Positions 1 to 7,836 of a stretch of DNA of 55,528 nucleotides are shown here, piece after piece (position 1 is the stretch's first letter; every line of letters starts with the position of its first letter). Source of the DNA: Prosthecobacter debontii (GTDB taxonomy: Bacteria > Verrucomicrobiota > Verrucomicrobiia > Chthoniobacterales > Chthoniobacteraceae). Location of the stretch: positions 1 through 55,528 of the forward strand of contig CAMDQC010000013.1 of assembly GCA_945905735.1 (NCBI GenBank), read 5' to 3'. Under the pieces are notes generated by a model, which had not been told where the DNA came from, ran no database searches, and worked only from the letters and a program-made list of their open reading frames with translations. A program made the position numbers and the translations under genes.

Positions 1-1
1 T

Positions 2-91
2 TTTGCTCCACCCATCGGGTTCGTTCGCGTGCCGCTCGTCTATGATCGCTGCAATTTCCGGTAGTCCAAGTTTGAGTTTCACTCCTGCCAT
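2..91 (-). CDS. Partial hypothetical protein (N-terminus only)
   Basis: An open minus-strand frame starts with ATG at 91 and runs off the left edge, giving 30 residues that begin MAGVKLKLGLPE. It lies 35 bases downstream of the membrane-protein gene ending at 127 and has the same orientation, so it may be the distal gene of that cluster. No Shine-Dalgarno sequence is obvious. The fragment is too short to assign a family. Confidence 0.45.
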   Translation of the reverse strand, partial: MAGVKLKLGLPEIAAIIDERHANEPDGWSK

Positions 92-126
92 TTCGCTTTC
101 TTGCCTTTTTACTCTAAAATGTCACT

Positions 127-447
127 TTAATTATGAAATTTAGTATTAGGGAATTGCGGAAGAGGAAAAATATCAGGCGGAAGCTTCAGATCAAAATTCC
201 GGAATGAAAACCAAGCCCACAAAACGAAAAAACCGACATAAGCGACAGCCCAACTCAACACGGCACCTACCGAAAATAGCCTTACGGATTCCACCTCTCG
301 ACATCCGAAATATCTCGCTAAAAAATGCCCCGAAAAATACCAGCACACCACGGCGAAAATGAGCATCGATTGGGGAATCTTACCTATAAAGACGATTGCT
401 GCGGGGAGGAGTCCGAGTGAAAGAGCGAGCATTATGTGACGTGGCAT
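127..447 (-). CDS. Small hypothetical membrane protein (106 aa)
   Basis: The product is 106 residues long with about three hydrophobic segments: roughly residues 5-20, 27-45 and 58-82. It ends in a polar, proline-rich tail. I do not recognise a family. The start follows the stop of the upstream gene (457-780) by only 9 bases, and both lie in the same minus-strand cluster, so co-transcription is likely. A second Met at codon 6 is an alternative start; neither has a clear Shine-Dalgarno sequence. The coding frame is uninterrupted and the hydrophobic pattern argues against a chance ORF. Function is unknown. Confidence 0.5.
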   Translation of the reverse strand: MPRHIMLALSLGLLPAAIVFIGKIPQSMLIFAVVCWYFSGHFLARYFGCREVESVRLFSVGAVLSWAVAYVGFFVLWAWFSFRNFDLKLPPDIFPLPQFPNTKFHN

Positions 448-456
448 ACGGAAGAT

Positions 457-780
457 TCAGTGTTCCCAATTCTCTAGGATTGCGAAAAGGATTCCGAACA
501 GCGAAGCAGCAACAGTGGTCACGAGAAGCGAAGCGGATACCAAAAGCGGATAGACGATGGGCGGCTTCCCTTTCTCTCTACAATGCCGCGAAAATATGAT
601 CCCCGCGAGGATCGCACAAGGGAGCGCCATCAACATGGCTGCAATACAGGCTACAATACTTCCAGCCAGCCCACCGACCGCCGAAATCCCGAGTGGCAGC
701 AACCCCACCCCCAAAAACTCCTGAGCAGAGAACGCCACCGCCGTCTCTCTCGGGTCGCGTGGCTGGAGTTCCTCGGGCAT
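457..780 (-). CDS. Small hypothetical membrane protein (107 aa)
   Basis: The product has 107 residues. A polar N-terminus (MPEELQPRDPRETAVAF) is followed by two long hydrophobic stretches, about residues 20-55 and 70-100, consistent with a small integral membrane protein. The start at 780 is chosen because its ATG overlaps the TAA of the upstream gene in the pattern TAATG, a classic coupling arrangement. The frame stays open to 894, but that longer version would overlap the neighbour by over 100 bases. The next gene (127-447) follows after 9 bases. I do not recognise a family. The polar N-terminus ahead of the membrane segments resembles small two-helix membrane proteins of many bacteria. Confidence 0.5.
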   Translation of the reverse strand: MPEELQPRDPRETAVAFSAQEFLGVGLLPLGISAVGGLAGSIVACIAAMLMALPCAILAGIIFSRHCREKGKPPIVYPLLVSASLLVTTVAASLFGILFAILENWEH

Positions 781-1010
781 TACTTGGAGCGGGAGCGGAT
801 GAGTTGCTCCAGTTGCGAAGCGTTCGCTTCCTCGTGGGATTTGAAGCGATAGACGCCCTTGCGAATGCCGACTCCACCGAATGCCGCCCGCCATTGCTCC
901 GAAGCCGCAATCGCCCCCGGCACCACCGCCAGCGGGTCGCGCACCGAGCGCCGTCGCCCCACGGTTTTGCCGATAACTTCCTCAATGTTAATGCTCGCGT
1001 TCACGCCCAA
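780..1010 (-). CDS. Hypothetical 76-aa soluble protein
   Basis: A 76-residue, mostly hydrophilic product with a central predicted strand-helix region and the C-terminal segment KGVYRFKSHEEAN followed by a basic helix. The YRFxSxEEA pattern resembles small antitoxin-like or nucleotidyltransferase-accessory proteins, but this is a resemblance, not an identification. It is the first gene of a minus-strand cluster and its TAA overlaps the next ATG (TAATG), so translation of the membrane protein below is probably coupled to it. The divergent operon starting near 1119 leaves only about 110 bases between them for promoters. Confidence 0.45.
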   Translation of the reverse strand: MGVNASINIEEVIGKTVGRRRSVRDPLAVVPGAIAASEQWRAAFGGVGIRKGVYRFKSHEEANASQLEQLIRSRSK

Positions 1011-1118
1011 ACGCTAGACTCCCGAGAAGCCGGGCGCAAGGCGGGTGTCGCCATTTGCCAGGCGTATTCAAAGGAAATAGTTTCCGCAGCAGGCGGGCGC
1101 ACCTTAGCGTCGCGGGAG

Positions 1119-1663
1119 ATGCAGCAATCAATTTATGGCCGGTGTTTGCCCGATGGAGCTTGGGAGCGTTTGCCTCTCGCGGTGCGCCTCGCGCATTTGC
1201 CGGAGGTGGTGCGGCATGGGTTGTTCTGCATTGAATGTGGACGCTGGTTTTTATGCGCTGGCTTGCTTCATGGATGGGGCTTCCTCCTGCTGCGAAGTGC
1301 GCTCGGGGGAATGTGATCATTCATTCGCAAGAGGATCGTGAGCGATGGGTGCGGGCTTTCGATGACGTGCCGTTTGTTACCGAGCAGTGGTGCGATTCGG
1401 CGCGATGGATTGTGGAGCGGTGGGGAAACATCGAGCTGCGCTTCCGGCTTGTACCGGAGGCCGACGGTATCCGGTATGAGCAGGTTGGCGCGGCGCTCCG
1501 GCTTGGGCTTTCACGAATCCCGCTTCCGGCGATGCTGGCCCCTCGCGTGAAAGCGGTCGAATCGGCGGCGGGAGAGCGTGCGATCCGTGTCAGGGTGGTG
1601 GTTTCGCTGCCGCTGCTGGGGAGGCTGATTGCTTATGATGGCACCGTGGAGGTGGAGTCGTGA
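1119..1663 (+). pseudogene. DUF4166-like protein gene split by a frameshift
   Basis: Two overlapping frames together look like one DUF4166-family protein of about 181 residues. The first frame starts with ATG at 1119 and carries the family's N-terminal pattern (Y-x-R, then W-x-x-L-P-x-x-V-R-x-x-H) up to about 1250. The second frame, open from 1235 to 1663, carries the rest: GLPPA, then W-V-R-A-F, E-Q-W, a Leu-Pro-x-Pro segment and PLLGRL-x-x-YDG near the C-terminus. The break falls at a run of five T at 1248-1252; six T would fuse the frames. It could be a true lesion or a homopolymer sequencing error. The stop overlaps the next gene's GTG start by four bases. Confidence 0.6.
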
Positions 1664-2217
1664 CGGTGGCGCTTTGGCTACTCGCGGTCCTCGGGGTGAT
1701 TGGTGCGTTCGATACGTTTTACTACCACGAGTGGCGCGCTCGACTCCCTGCCCGAGCGCGCACGATGGGGGCAGAGCTGAAGCTCCACGCTGCACGCGAT
1801 TTTTTCTACGCAGCGATTTTTGGAACGCTCCCGTGGGTAGCTTGGCAGGGCGCGTGGGCTTACGGTTTTGCGGGAATCCTGCTCGTGGAGATCGCGCTGA
1901 CGATGTGGGATTTTATCGTCGAAAGTATCGTCCGCAAACCCATCGGCGATGTGTATTGGGGCGAGCGGGTGACGCACAATTTTATGGGCATCATCTACGG
2001 AGCGATGATCGCGCTAATCGCTCCTACGCTGTGGCACTGGAGCTCTTTACCGACGGGGCTGACGGCGGTGAGCTACGATGTGCCGCCGCTTTTGGTAAAG
2101 TGCCTCCTCGTGATGGCTGTCGGCGTGTTCTTGTCCGGGCTGCGCGACCTTTACGCAGCGCTGGAACTGCCGGGTGGAAACTGGCCGTGGCCGAAAGAAG
2201 ATACCCATGAATCCTGA
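1660..2217 (+). CDS. Hypothetical integral membrane protein (185 aa)
   Basis: The 185-residue product begins at a GTG that overlaps the previous stop (GTGA), so the start is well placed by coupling. Hydrophobic segments lie at about residues 3-20, 50-75, 108-125 and 140-160, with a His/Tyr/Glu-rich loop (FDTFYYHEW) near the N-terminus and a conserved-looking loop around residues 75-110. I do not recognise a named family. Membrane proteins of this size often sit with DUF4166 genes, and the arrangement here (four-base overlap upstream, 11-base overlap with the next gene) makes a three-gene operon very likely. Function is unknown. Confidence 0.6.
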   Translation: MTVALWLLAVLGVIGAFDTFYYHEWRARLPARARTMGAELKLHAARDFFYAAIFGTLPWVAWQGAWAYGFAGILLVEIALTMWDFIVESIVRKPIGDVYWGERVTHNFMGIIYGAMIALIAPTLWHWSSLPTGLTAVSYDVPPLLVKCLLVMAVGVFLSGLRDLYAALELPGGNWPWPKEDTHES

Positions 2218-2629
2218 ATCTCCGCTCCCTCGTCGTCGGTTTCACCGCACGGTCTTCGCACTCGCAGGAGTGTATAATATTGGGTGGGGGATGTATGCGG
2301 CACTCGATCCGCAGTGGCTCTTTCGGTTCGCAGGGATGCCACCGCTGAATCACCCGCAAATCTTCGCGTGCCTCGGGATGGTCATCGGGCTCTACGGCGT
2401 GCTGTATCTCGAAGTCGCGCGGCGTCCCGAGCACAATTGGGTGGCTGCGGCAATCGGTCTGGCAGGGAAAGTCCTCGGGCCAATGGGGCTCGCGGTTTTG
2501 ATTCTGCGAGGCGAGTGGCCGTTAGCGACGATTGTGATGTGCGTGACGAACGACTTCATCTGGTGGATTCCCTTCGGACTTTATCTGCGCGACGCGTGGC
2601 CCAATTTCCGGGGAACGCTGCGGAGGTAG
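2207..2629 (+). CDS. Small hypothetical membrane protein (140 aa)
   Basis: The ATG at 2207 is preferred over one at 2174 because the latter would lie deep inside the upstream gene. The product has 140 residues with four hydrophobic segments (about 14-32, 45-65, 75-100 and 105-125), a topology like DoxX-type or other small four-helix membrane proteins, though no diagnostic motif is visible. It overlaps the end of the upstream gene by 11 bases and is the last gene of the DUF4166-like operon. A role in membrane lipid or small-molecule handling would be speculation. Confidence 0.55.
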   Translation: MNPESPLPRRRFHRTVFALAGVYNIGWGMYAALDPQWLFRFAGMPPLNHPQIFACLGMVIGLYGVLYLEVARRPEHNWVAAAIGLAGKVLGPMGLAVLILRGEWPLATIVMCVTNDFIWWIPFGLYLRDAWPNFRGTLRR

Positions 2630-2709
2630 GGCGCTGCGACTCGAAACAGAAGGTGACTTTGGCCGCAAAGTGGCTAACAAACATGCTCGCCGCTGGATCG
2701 GCATACACT

Positions 2710-3327
2710 ATGAAACGCGCACTCATTTCCCTTTTGACACTCACCGCCATCGCCACCGCTGCGGAGCGGCCTAAAGGCATCATCAATCTCCCGTGGGGAG
2801 CTTCGCCCGAAGAGGTCAAGCGAGTCCTCGCCGCGCGGCCCGGCGTCATGTTTCCCGAAAATACGGACGACTACCACATGGAGCCCACCGGCGGCACGTT
2901 CGCCGGGCAGCCCGTGGCGAAATGGGTGCTCGATTTCCCGGAGCGCAGGCTGGCCTCGGCGTCCATCGTCCTGAAACTCGAAGGCGGCGCATCGTCCGTG
3001 TACAAAGACTTCCGCGAAAAGCTCTCCGCCAAATACGGCTCCCCCACGACGGAGAAACGGCTCAGCGCTGGCGGAAAAGCCGTGCGCCAAGCTGGGATGG
3101 CGCGCACCACGAGCTACGGGAGTATGGCTACTTGGAAGTTCGTCCCCACTTTGAAGGATAAAGAAGCCATCACCGTCAGCGCGGAACTCTCCGATGGGAA
3201 AGGCGGCTCGTCCTCAAGCGAAGACGCCCTCACAGTCGTCATCCGCTACACGAACGAGACGATGCTCCCCTCCAAAGGCGACGCCCCCGGCAAAGTCGTC
3301 GCACCTGTCAAAAAGGAGGACTTGTAA
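2710..3327 (+). CDS. Exported hypothetical protein (205 aa)
   Basis: A 205-residue protein with a clear Sec signal peptide (MKRALISLLTLTAIATAAE, cleavage around residue 18-20). The mature part begins with a GIINLPWGASPEEVKRVL segment, the pattern seen in secreted verrucomicrobial and planctomycetal proteins that open with a substrate-independent GVxWGxSxxEV motif. It ends in a Lys/Pro-rich tail. The start at 2710 is chosen because it creates the signal peptide; the frame remains open upstream, but that stretch overlaps the previous gene in another frame. radC begins two bases after its stop, so the two may be transcribed together. Confidence 0.65.
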   Translation: MKRALISLLTLTAIATAAERPKGIINLPWGASPEEVKRVLAARPGVMFPENTDDYHMEPTGGTFAGQPVAKWVLDFPERRLASASIVLKLEGGASSVYKDFREKLSAKYGSPTTEKRLSAGGKAVRQAGMARTTSYGSMATWKFVPTLKDKEAITVSAELSDGKGGSSSSEDALTVVIRYTNETMLPSKGDAPGKVVAPVKKEDL

Positions 3328-3329
3328 GC

Positions 3330-4040
3330 GTGGCGGGCGAGGATCGCGCATCCCCGCGCATCCAGGAACTCCCCGAAGCCGAGCGCCCGCGCGAAAAGCT
3401 CGCCGCCCTCGGAGCCGCTGCCCTCGCCGATAGCGAGCTGATCGCCATTCTCCTGCGCGTGGGGGTAATAGGCAGCAGCGCCATAGATCTCGCACGTCAC
3501 CTCCTCAAAACATTTGGCAGCCTTAGTGGCCTCGCCCGCGCCACCGTCGGCGAAATCGCCAAAGAACGAGGGATGGGCCTCGCCAAAGCCACCCAGCTCG
3601 CCGCCGCATTCGGCCTCGCCTCGCGACTTGCCCGCGAGATGCTTGTCCGCACGCCGATGGACAACCCCGAACGCATCTACGAACTCCTCGGCGCAGAACT
3701 CCGCCAGCTCGGCAAGGAGAGCCTCCGCGTCATCCTTCTCGACACCCGCATGTGCCTCCTCCGCGTGGAGGAAGTCTCCCTCGGCAGCCTCGCCGAGTGC
3801 ATCGCCCACCCGCGCGAAATCCTCCGCCACGTCATCATCGCTGGAGCACACGGCTTCGTCCTCGTCCACAATCACCCCAGCGGCGATCCCACGCCGAGCG
3901 ATGCCGACCGCCGCCTCACGCTCCGCATCGCAGAGGCGGCCAAGCTCATGCAGATCACCTTTTGCGACCACGTCGTGATGGGCAGCCCCAGCCCAGGGCG
4001 CTCGCCATTTTTTAGCTTCCGGCAAAGCGGGATCATTTGA
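3330..4040 (+). CDS. radC: RadC/YeeS-type JAB (JAMM) domain protein
   Basis: The 236-residue protein has the full RadC layout. An N-terminal UPF0758 region (about residues 10-105) has a helix-hairpin-helix-like GxxxLxxA section, followed by the JAB/MPN metalloprotease-like domain (about 110-236). The metal-binding signature HNHPSGDPTPSD spans about residues 180-191, and a CDHVVMG segment follows. Start is GTG at 3330, two bases after the upstream stop. RadC was first linked to DNA repair, but that role is disputed; the JAMM core suggests a metal-dependent peptidase or regulatory role, often with mobile DNA or competence. Here it sits in a chromosomal context rather than a phage. Confidence 0.93.
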   Translation: MAGEDRASPRIQELPEAERPREKLAALGAAALADSELIAILLRVGVIGSSAIDLARHLLKTFGSLSGLARATVGEIAKERGMGLAKATQLAAAFGLASRLAREMLVRTPMDNPERIYELLGAELRQLGKESLRVILLDTRMCLLRVEEVSLGSLAECIAHPREILRHVIIAGAHGFVLVHNHPSGDPTPSDADRRLTLRIAEAAKLMQITFCDHVVMGSPSPGRSPFFSFRQSGII

Positions 4041-4214
4041 CCAAGCCGGGCATTGCCGGGCCGTCGTTCCTGTTAAGGTTCTCCAGAGATTCGGCTTCAA
4101 CCCATCGCGGGGCGCTGGATCGGCAAGAACGGCCAGCCCGGCCCTTAGACCACGGCGGAGAGCGCTCTAGCAGTCATTGCACTTCTTCCCCGGGCGCGGA
4201 GGACTTTCGGCATG

Positions 4215-4427
4215 TCAGCGGCGACCGTAAAATCCTTCGGTGATTTCTTCCCGGAGGCGCGCGACTTCCACCGGATCGGTCGCTTCGACGAACTTGTCCA
4301 CGAGCACGCCGATTTCTTCCGGCGACAACTGGCGAATTTCTTCGAGCTTCTTTGTGTGGCGCACGACCTCGGCCAGTTCCGCAGGCGGCAGGCTGTCAAT
4401 CTCGTGGATGATCTCGGTGGCGGTCAT
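4215..4427 (-). CDS. Antitoxin-like 70-aa protein
   Basis: A 70-residue, strongly charged, all-helical product (begins MTATEIIHEIDSLPPAELAE, ends GFYGRR). The IDSLPPxELxEVxxHxxKL pattern is typical of short antitoxin-like proteins that accompany PIN or RelE-type toxins, and of their orphan homologues. No toxin gene is present on either side: the 170 bases downstream toward radC hold no sizeable minus-strand frame and the upstream gap is only about 130 bases. It is either an orphan or a regulator of something else. The terminator of tal lies just upstream of it on the same strand. Confidence 0.5.
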   Translation of the reverse strand: MTATEIIHEIDSLPPAELAEVVRHTKKLEEIRQLSPEEIGVLVDKFVEATDPVEVARLREEITEGFYGRR

Positions 4428-4553
4428 GGCCGAAAAATAGGGGATTGCGAGGGGTGGTCAACCCGTTTCATGGGGGAAGACATCCGCGTCCGCCCCGAGC
4501 ACATCCACACCACACTGCGGCAATTTGCCGGAATCACGGATCACCCACTCAGC

Positions 4554-4590
4554 AAAAAATCCCCTCTCGGAGTGACCGAGAGGGGGTTTT
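4554..4590 (-). terminator. Rho-independent terminator downstream of tal
   Basis: A near-perfect GC-rich hairpin (arms 4561-4570 and 4576-4585, five-base loop). On the minus strand it is followed by six T (the A run at 4554-4559). It lies about 20 bases beyond the tal stop, so it most likely ends the hisH-tal transcript. A T run also follows on the plus strand, so it may act in both directions. Confidence 0.85.
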
Positions 4591-4609
4591 TGCAAGGAGT
4601 GGTTTGGGA

Positions 4610-5569
4610 CTACGCGAGTTTCGCGGCGACCATTTGCTCGAGCTTCACGATGTCTGCGGAGAATTTGCGGATGCCTTCCGCTGTTTTCTCCGTCGCCATC
4701 GCGTCGTCGTTCATCAAATAACGGAACGTCTTTTCGTCGAGGCTGACTTTTTTGAGGTCCATGCCCGCAGCGGCGGAGGCGTCGAGCTTGCGGGTGAGTG
4801 GGTCGGTGCAGGCTTGCAGCTCGGCCAGAAGGTTCGGGCTGATGGTGAGGAGGTCGCAGCCTGCGAGCTCGGTGATTTCACCTTTGTTGCGGAACGATGC
4901 GCCCATGACTTCCGTCGCGTAGCCGAACTTCTTGTAGTAGTTGTAAATCGCGGTCACGGAGATGACGCCGGGGTCTTCCGCTGGCGCGTAGTCTTTCTTC
5001 GTGCTCGCCTTGTACCAGTCGAGAATGCGCCCGACGAATGGGGAGATGAGCTGGATGCCGCCCTCGCCGCACGCGATAGCCTGCGCGGACGAGAAAAGGA
5101 GCGTCAAATTGCAGTGGATGCCTTCTTTCGCCAGAATCTCGGCGGCCTTGATGCCCTCCCAAGTGCTCGCGATTTTGATGAGCACGCGCTCGCGGCTCAC
5201 GCCCGCTTTTTCGTAGATGTCGATGAGCTGGTGAGCCTTGGTGATGGTGCCGTCTTTGTCGAAAGAGAGGCGCGCATCGGTCTCGGTGCTGACGCGACCG
5301 GGGACGATTTTGAGGATTTCGAGTCCGAAGTTGACGAGGATATGATCCATCACATCGTCCGCGAGTTTTGCGCCGGTGAGGCCGCTGTTCTTGCGGTCGG
5401 TGACGGCCTTTTCGACGAGGTGGGCGTATTCGGGCTTCGAGGCTGCGGCCAAGATGAGCGAAGGGTTGGTGGTGGCGTCCAACGGCTTGTAGGCCTTCAT
5501 GGACTCGAAATCGCCTGTATCGGCGACGACTTTAGTGAGCTGCTTGAGTTGGTCGAGTTGTGTAGTCAT
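4610..5569 (-). CDS. tal: Transaldolase
   Basis: A 319-residue class I transaldolase of the pentose phosphate pathway. It transfers a dihydroxyacetone unit between sugar phosphates through a Schiff base. The Schiff-base lysine is Lys132 in the segment [13 protein letters not shown], at the same number as in E. coli TalB. The N-terminal [10 protein letters not shown] motif (residues 31-40), Asp near residue 20 and the NLTLLFS segment are all present, and the length matches the TalB/TalA type rather than the short TalC form. Start ATG at 5569 is chosen because the family begins there; a long in-frame extension upstream overlaps hisH and is spurious. It follows hisH by 65 bases on the same strand. 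Confidence 0.96.
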   Translation of the reverse strand: MTTQLDQLKQLTKVVADTGDFESMKAYKPLDATTNPSLILAAASKPEYAHLVEKAVTDRKNSGLTGAKLADDVMDHILVNFGLEILKIVPGRVSTETDARLSFDKDGTITKAHQLIDIYEKAGVSRERVLIKIASTWEGIKAAEILAKEGIHCNLTLLFSSAQAIACGEGGIQLISPFVGRILDWYKASTKKDYAPAEDPGVISVTAIYNYYKKFGYATEVMGASFRNKGEITELAGCDLLTISPNLLAELQACTDPLTRKLDASAAAGMDLKKVSLDEKTFRYLMNDDAMATEKTAEGIRKFSADIVKLEQMVAAKLA

Positions 5570-5634
5570 AAATGTAAGTTGCGGTGCGTAGCGTAGGGAC
5601 AAGTGCGGCGACGGTAAATGGATTTTATGGGGTG

Positions 5635-6234
5635 CTACCCGACAAGAAAGTTCTTCAAAATCCCAAGCCCCACCGCCTGACTTTTCTCCGGGTGAAATTG
5701 CACGCCTGCGACGTTGCCGCGCGCGGTGGCGACGGCGAAGGGTACGCCATAGGTGCTGCGGGCGATGATGCACTTTTCGTCCGTCGGCTCGGGGTAGTAG
5801 CTGTGGACGAAATAGACGTGGCTTTTCTCCGCGAGGCCGGCCCAGAGCGGGTGCGGCTGGAAGTCGAGGGAGTTCCAGCCGATCTGCGGGACTTTGAGGC
5901 CGGGCGTGTCGAAGCGCCGGACTTTGCCGCCGAAGAATCCGAGGCCCGCGACGCCGGGGGATTCTTCGCTTTCCTCGAAGAGCATCTGGTAGCCGACGCA
6001 GATGCCGAGGAAGGGTCGCCCGCTGGCGAGCCATGCCTTCATCGGCTCCCACAGCCCGCGCTCGCGCAGCCCGCTCACGCAATCGCCAAACGCGCCGACA
6101 CCGGGGAGGACGACTTTTTCCGCCTGCTCGATCTCGGCGAGGTCGGCAGTGAGGCGCACGTCCGCGCCGTGGAATTTGAGGGCGTTAAAGACGCTGCGAA
6201 CGTTGCCGGAACCGTAATCAATGAGTGCGATCAT
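5635..6234 (-). CDS. hisH: Imidazole glycerol phosphate synthase, glutaminase subunit
   Basis: A 199-residue class I glutamine amidotransferase that supplies ammonia to HisF for histidine and AICAR synthesis. The signature start [10 protein letters not shown], the PGVGAFG loop (about residues 44-50), the nucleophile Cys79 in LGICVGYQ, and the His181/Glu183 pair in QFHPEKSQ form the expected triad. GICVGYQ replaces the more common GICLGMQ, a mild variation. Start at 6234 fits the family; upstream frame extension is ignored. No hisF or other his gene lies nearby, so the histidine genes are dispersed, which is common outside enterobacteria. tal follows downstream. Confidence 0.94.
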   Translation of the reverse strand: MIALIDYGSGNVRSVFNALKFHGADVRLTADLAEIEQAEKVVLPGVGAFGDCVSGLRERGLWEPMKAWLASGRPFLGICVGYQMLFEESEESPGVAGLGFFGGKVRRFDTPGLKVPQIGWNSLDFQPHPLWAGLAEKSHVYFVHSYYPEPTDEKCIIARSTYGVPFAVATARGNVAGVQFHPEKSQAVGLGILKNFLVG

Positions 6235-6326
6235 GGGTGTGTGCTTAACTGAGAAGCAGGGATTTGGTCCACGGAATAGAAGGATCCGATGATTGCCAAT
6301 CGCCGCCCCGTCGTTACACACGCGGC

Positions 6327-7826
6327 ATGATCCGCGAAGTAATCGTCCTCGGCGGAGGCACCGCTGGCTTCCTCTCCGCACTCACTCTCAAAATCAAACT
6401 GCCTCAGCTCCGAATCCGCGTCGTGCGGAGTCGCGAGCTCGGCATTATCGGCGTCGGCGAGGGAAGTACGTCGGATTTACCGTATCACCTCCACGGCTAT
6501 CTCGGGCTCGACCAGACGCGCTTCTACCGGGAGGCGCAGCCCACTTGGAAGCTCGGCGTCCGCTTCCTCTGGGGCCCGCGCCCGCACTTCAACTACACCT
6601 TCACCCCTCAAGTTTCATCGCACCTCGAAGGTCTAAAAAAACCGCACGGATTCCACCTGTGGGACGACTTCGAGGATGCCGATGTGAACTCCGCCCTCAT
6701 GTCGCGCGGCAAAGTCTTCGCCCGCCAGCCGAACGGCATCCCCGAAATCCGGCGCAACTACGCATACCACATCGAGAATGCGTGGATGGTGGACTACTTC
6801 GAGCGCATCGCCATCGAGCACGGCATCGAAATTACAGACGCCACCGTGGACCAAGTCGAACGCGGCCCGGAAGGCGTCGCCGCGCTTAAACTGAACACCA
6901 GCCAGCGCATCACCGCCGACTTGTATATCGACGCCAGCGGGTTCCGCTCCGAGCTACTCGGCAAGGCGCTCGCAGAGCCTTTCGTCAGCTACGCAGACGC
7001 CCTCTTTTGCGACCGCGCCGTCGCCGGCGGCTGGGAGCGCGAGGCCGAGCCTATCCTCCCCTACACGGTCGCCGAGACGATGGACGCAGGCTGGGCCTGG
7101 CAGATCGAGCACGAGCGCCACATCAACCGCGGCTACGTCTATTCCTCCGCATTTCTCAGCGACGAGCAGGCCACCGAGGAGTTCCTAAAAAAGAACCCAA
7201 AAGTGAAAAGCACCCGCATCGTGAAGTTCACCACCGGGCGTCACCAGCGATGCTGGGTCGGCAATGTCTTCGCCGTCGGCAACGCCCACGGCTTCGTCGA
7301 ACCACTCGAAGCCACCGCGATTTTTGCCATCTGCCAAGCCACCCGCCTCCTCGCTGGAGCGTTGGGCGAAAACGACTGCGACATCTCCCCCACCATGCGC
7401 GAATCGTGCGACCGTATCATCCGCAAACTGTGGGACGAAATCCGCGACTTCCTCGCCATCCACTACCGCTTCAACACGCGACTCGACACCCCATTTTGGC
7501 AAGCCTGCCGCCACGATGTCGCCCTCCACGGAGCGGAGAGCATCGTCCAGCATTACCGCGAGAACGGCCCGTGCATGTTTGCCCAGCTCGACGTGCTCCC
7601 GCCCTCTACCAGCCTCTTCCAGCTCGACGGCTTCTACACCCTCCTCCTCGGCCAAAGAGTCCAACACACCCGGCTCCACACGCCCTCTCCCCGCGACCGC
7701 GAAACGTTCGAGAGCATGCGCGCGCGCACCGCCGTTGCTGCCAAAAATGGCCTTACCGTCGCCGAATCCCTCGCCTACATCCGCCACCCCGGCTGGAAGT
7801 GGACGCCAGGGTTTTTCGAGAAATGA
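6327..7826 (+). CDS. Flavin-dependent tryptophan-halogenase family protein
   Basis: A 499-residue protein of the tryptophan halogenase family (PF04820). An N-terminal FAD-binding GxGxxG appears as GGGTAG at residues 9-14. A lysine aligned with the catalytic Lys of PrnA/RebH is Lys75 in the segment TWKLGVRF. A GFVEPLEAT segment near residue 320 corresponds to the family's FAD/chloride region with its conserved Glu. The halogenase-specific W-x-W-x-I-P motif is present only as WAWQIEHER near residue 255, with Glu in place of Pro. It stands alone, with no NRPS, PKS or flavin reductase gene nearby, so the substrate is unknown and an activity other than halogenation is possible. Start at 6327 places the FAD motif at the normal distance from the N-terminus. 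Confidence 0.85.
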   Translation: MIREVIVLGGGTAGFLSALTLKIKLPQLRIRVVRSRELGIIGVGEGSTSDLPYHLHGYLGLDQTRFYREAQPTWKLGVRFLWGPRPHFNYTFTPQVSSHLEGLKKPHGFHLWDDFEDADVNSALMSRGKVFARQPNGIPEIRRNYAYHIENAWMVDYFERIAIEHGIEITDATVDQVERGPEGVAALKLNTSQRITADLYIDASGFRSELLGKALAEPFVSYADALFCDRAVAGGWEREAEPILPYTVAETMDAGWAWQIEHERHINRGYVYSSAFLSDEQATEEFLKKNPKVKSTRIVKFTTGRHQRCWVGNVFAVGNAHGFVEPLEATAIFAICQATRLLAGALGENDCDISPTMRESCDRIIRKLWDEIRDFLAIHYRFNTRLDTPFWQACRHDVALHGAESIVQHYRENGPCMFAQLDVLPPSTSLFQLDGFYTLLLGQRVQHTRLHTPSPRDRETFESMRARTAVAAKNGLTVAESLAYIRHPGWKWTPGFFEK

Positions 7827-7836
7827 CGGGGCTTCC

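Noticed and set aside
693..1316. A plus-strand frame of 207 codons overlapping the minus-strand genes
   Set aside because: Up to about 1118 it reads the antisense of the small membrane-protein cluster and has Pro/Arg-rich shadow composition; only its last part (from 1119) carries family-like sequence, which was used for the split DUF4166-like gene.
5570..6082. A 5' extension of the tal frame to a 490-codon product
   Set aside because: It overlaps hisH on the same strand in another frame, and the family N-terminus is at 5569.
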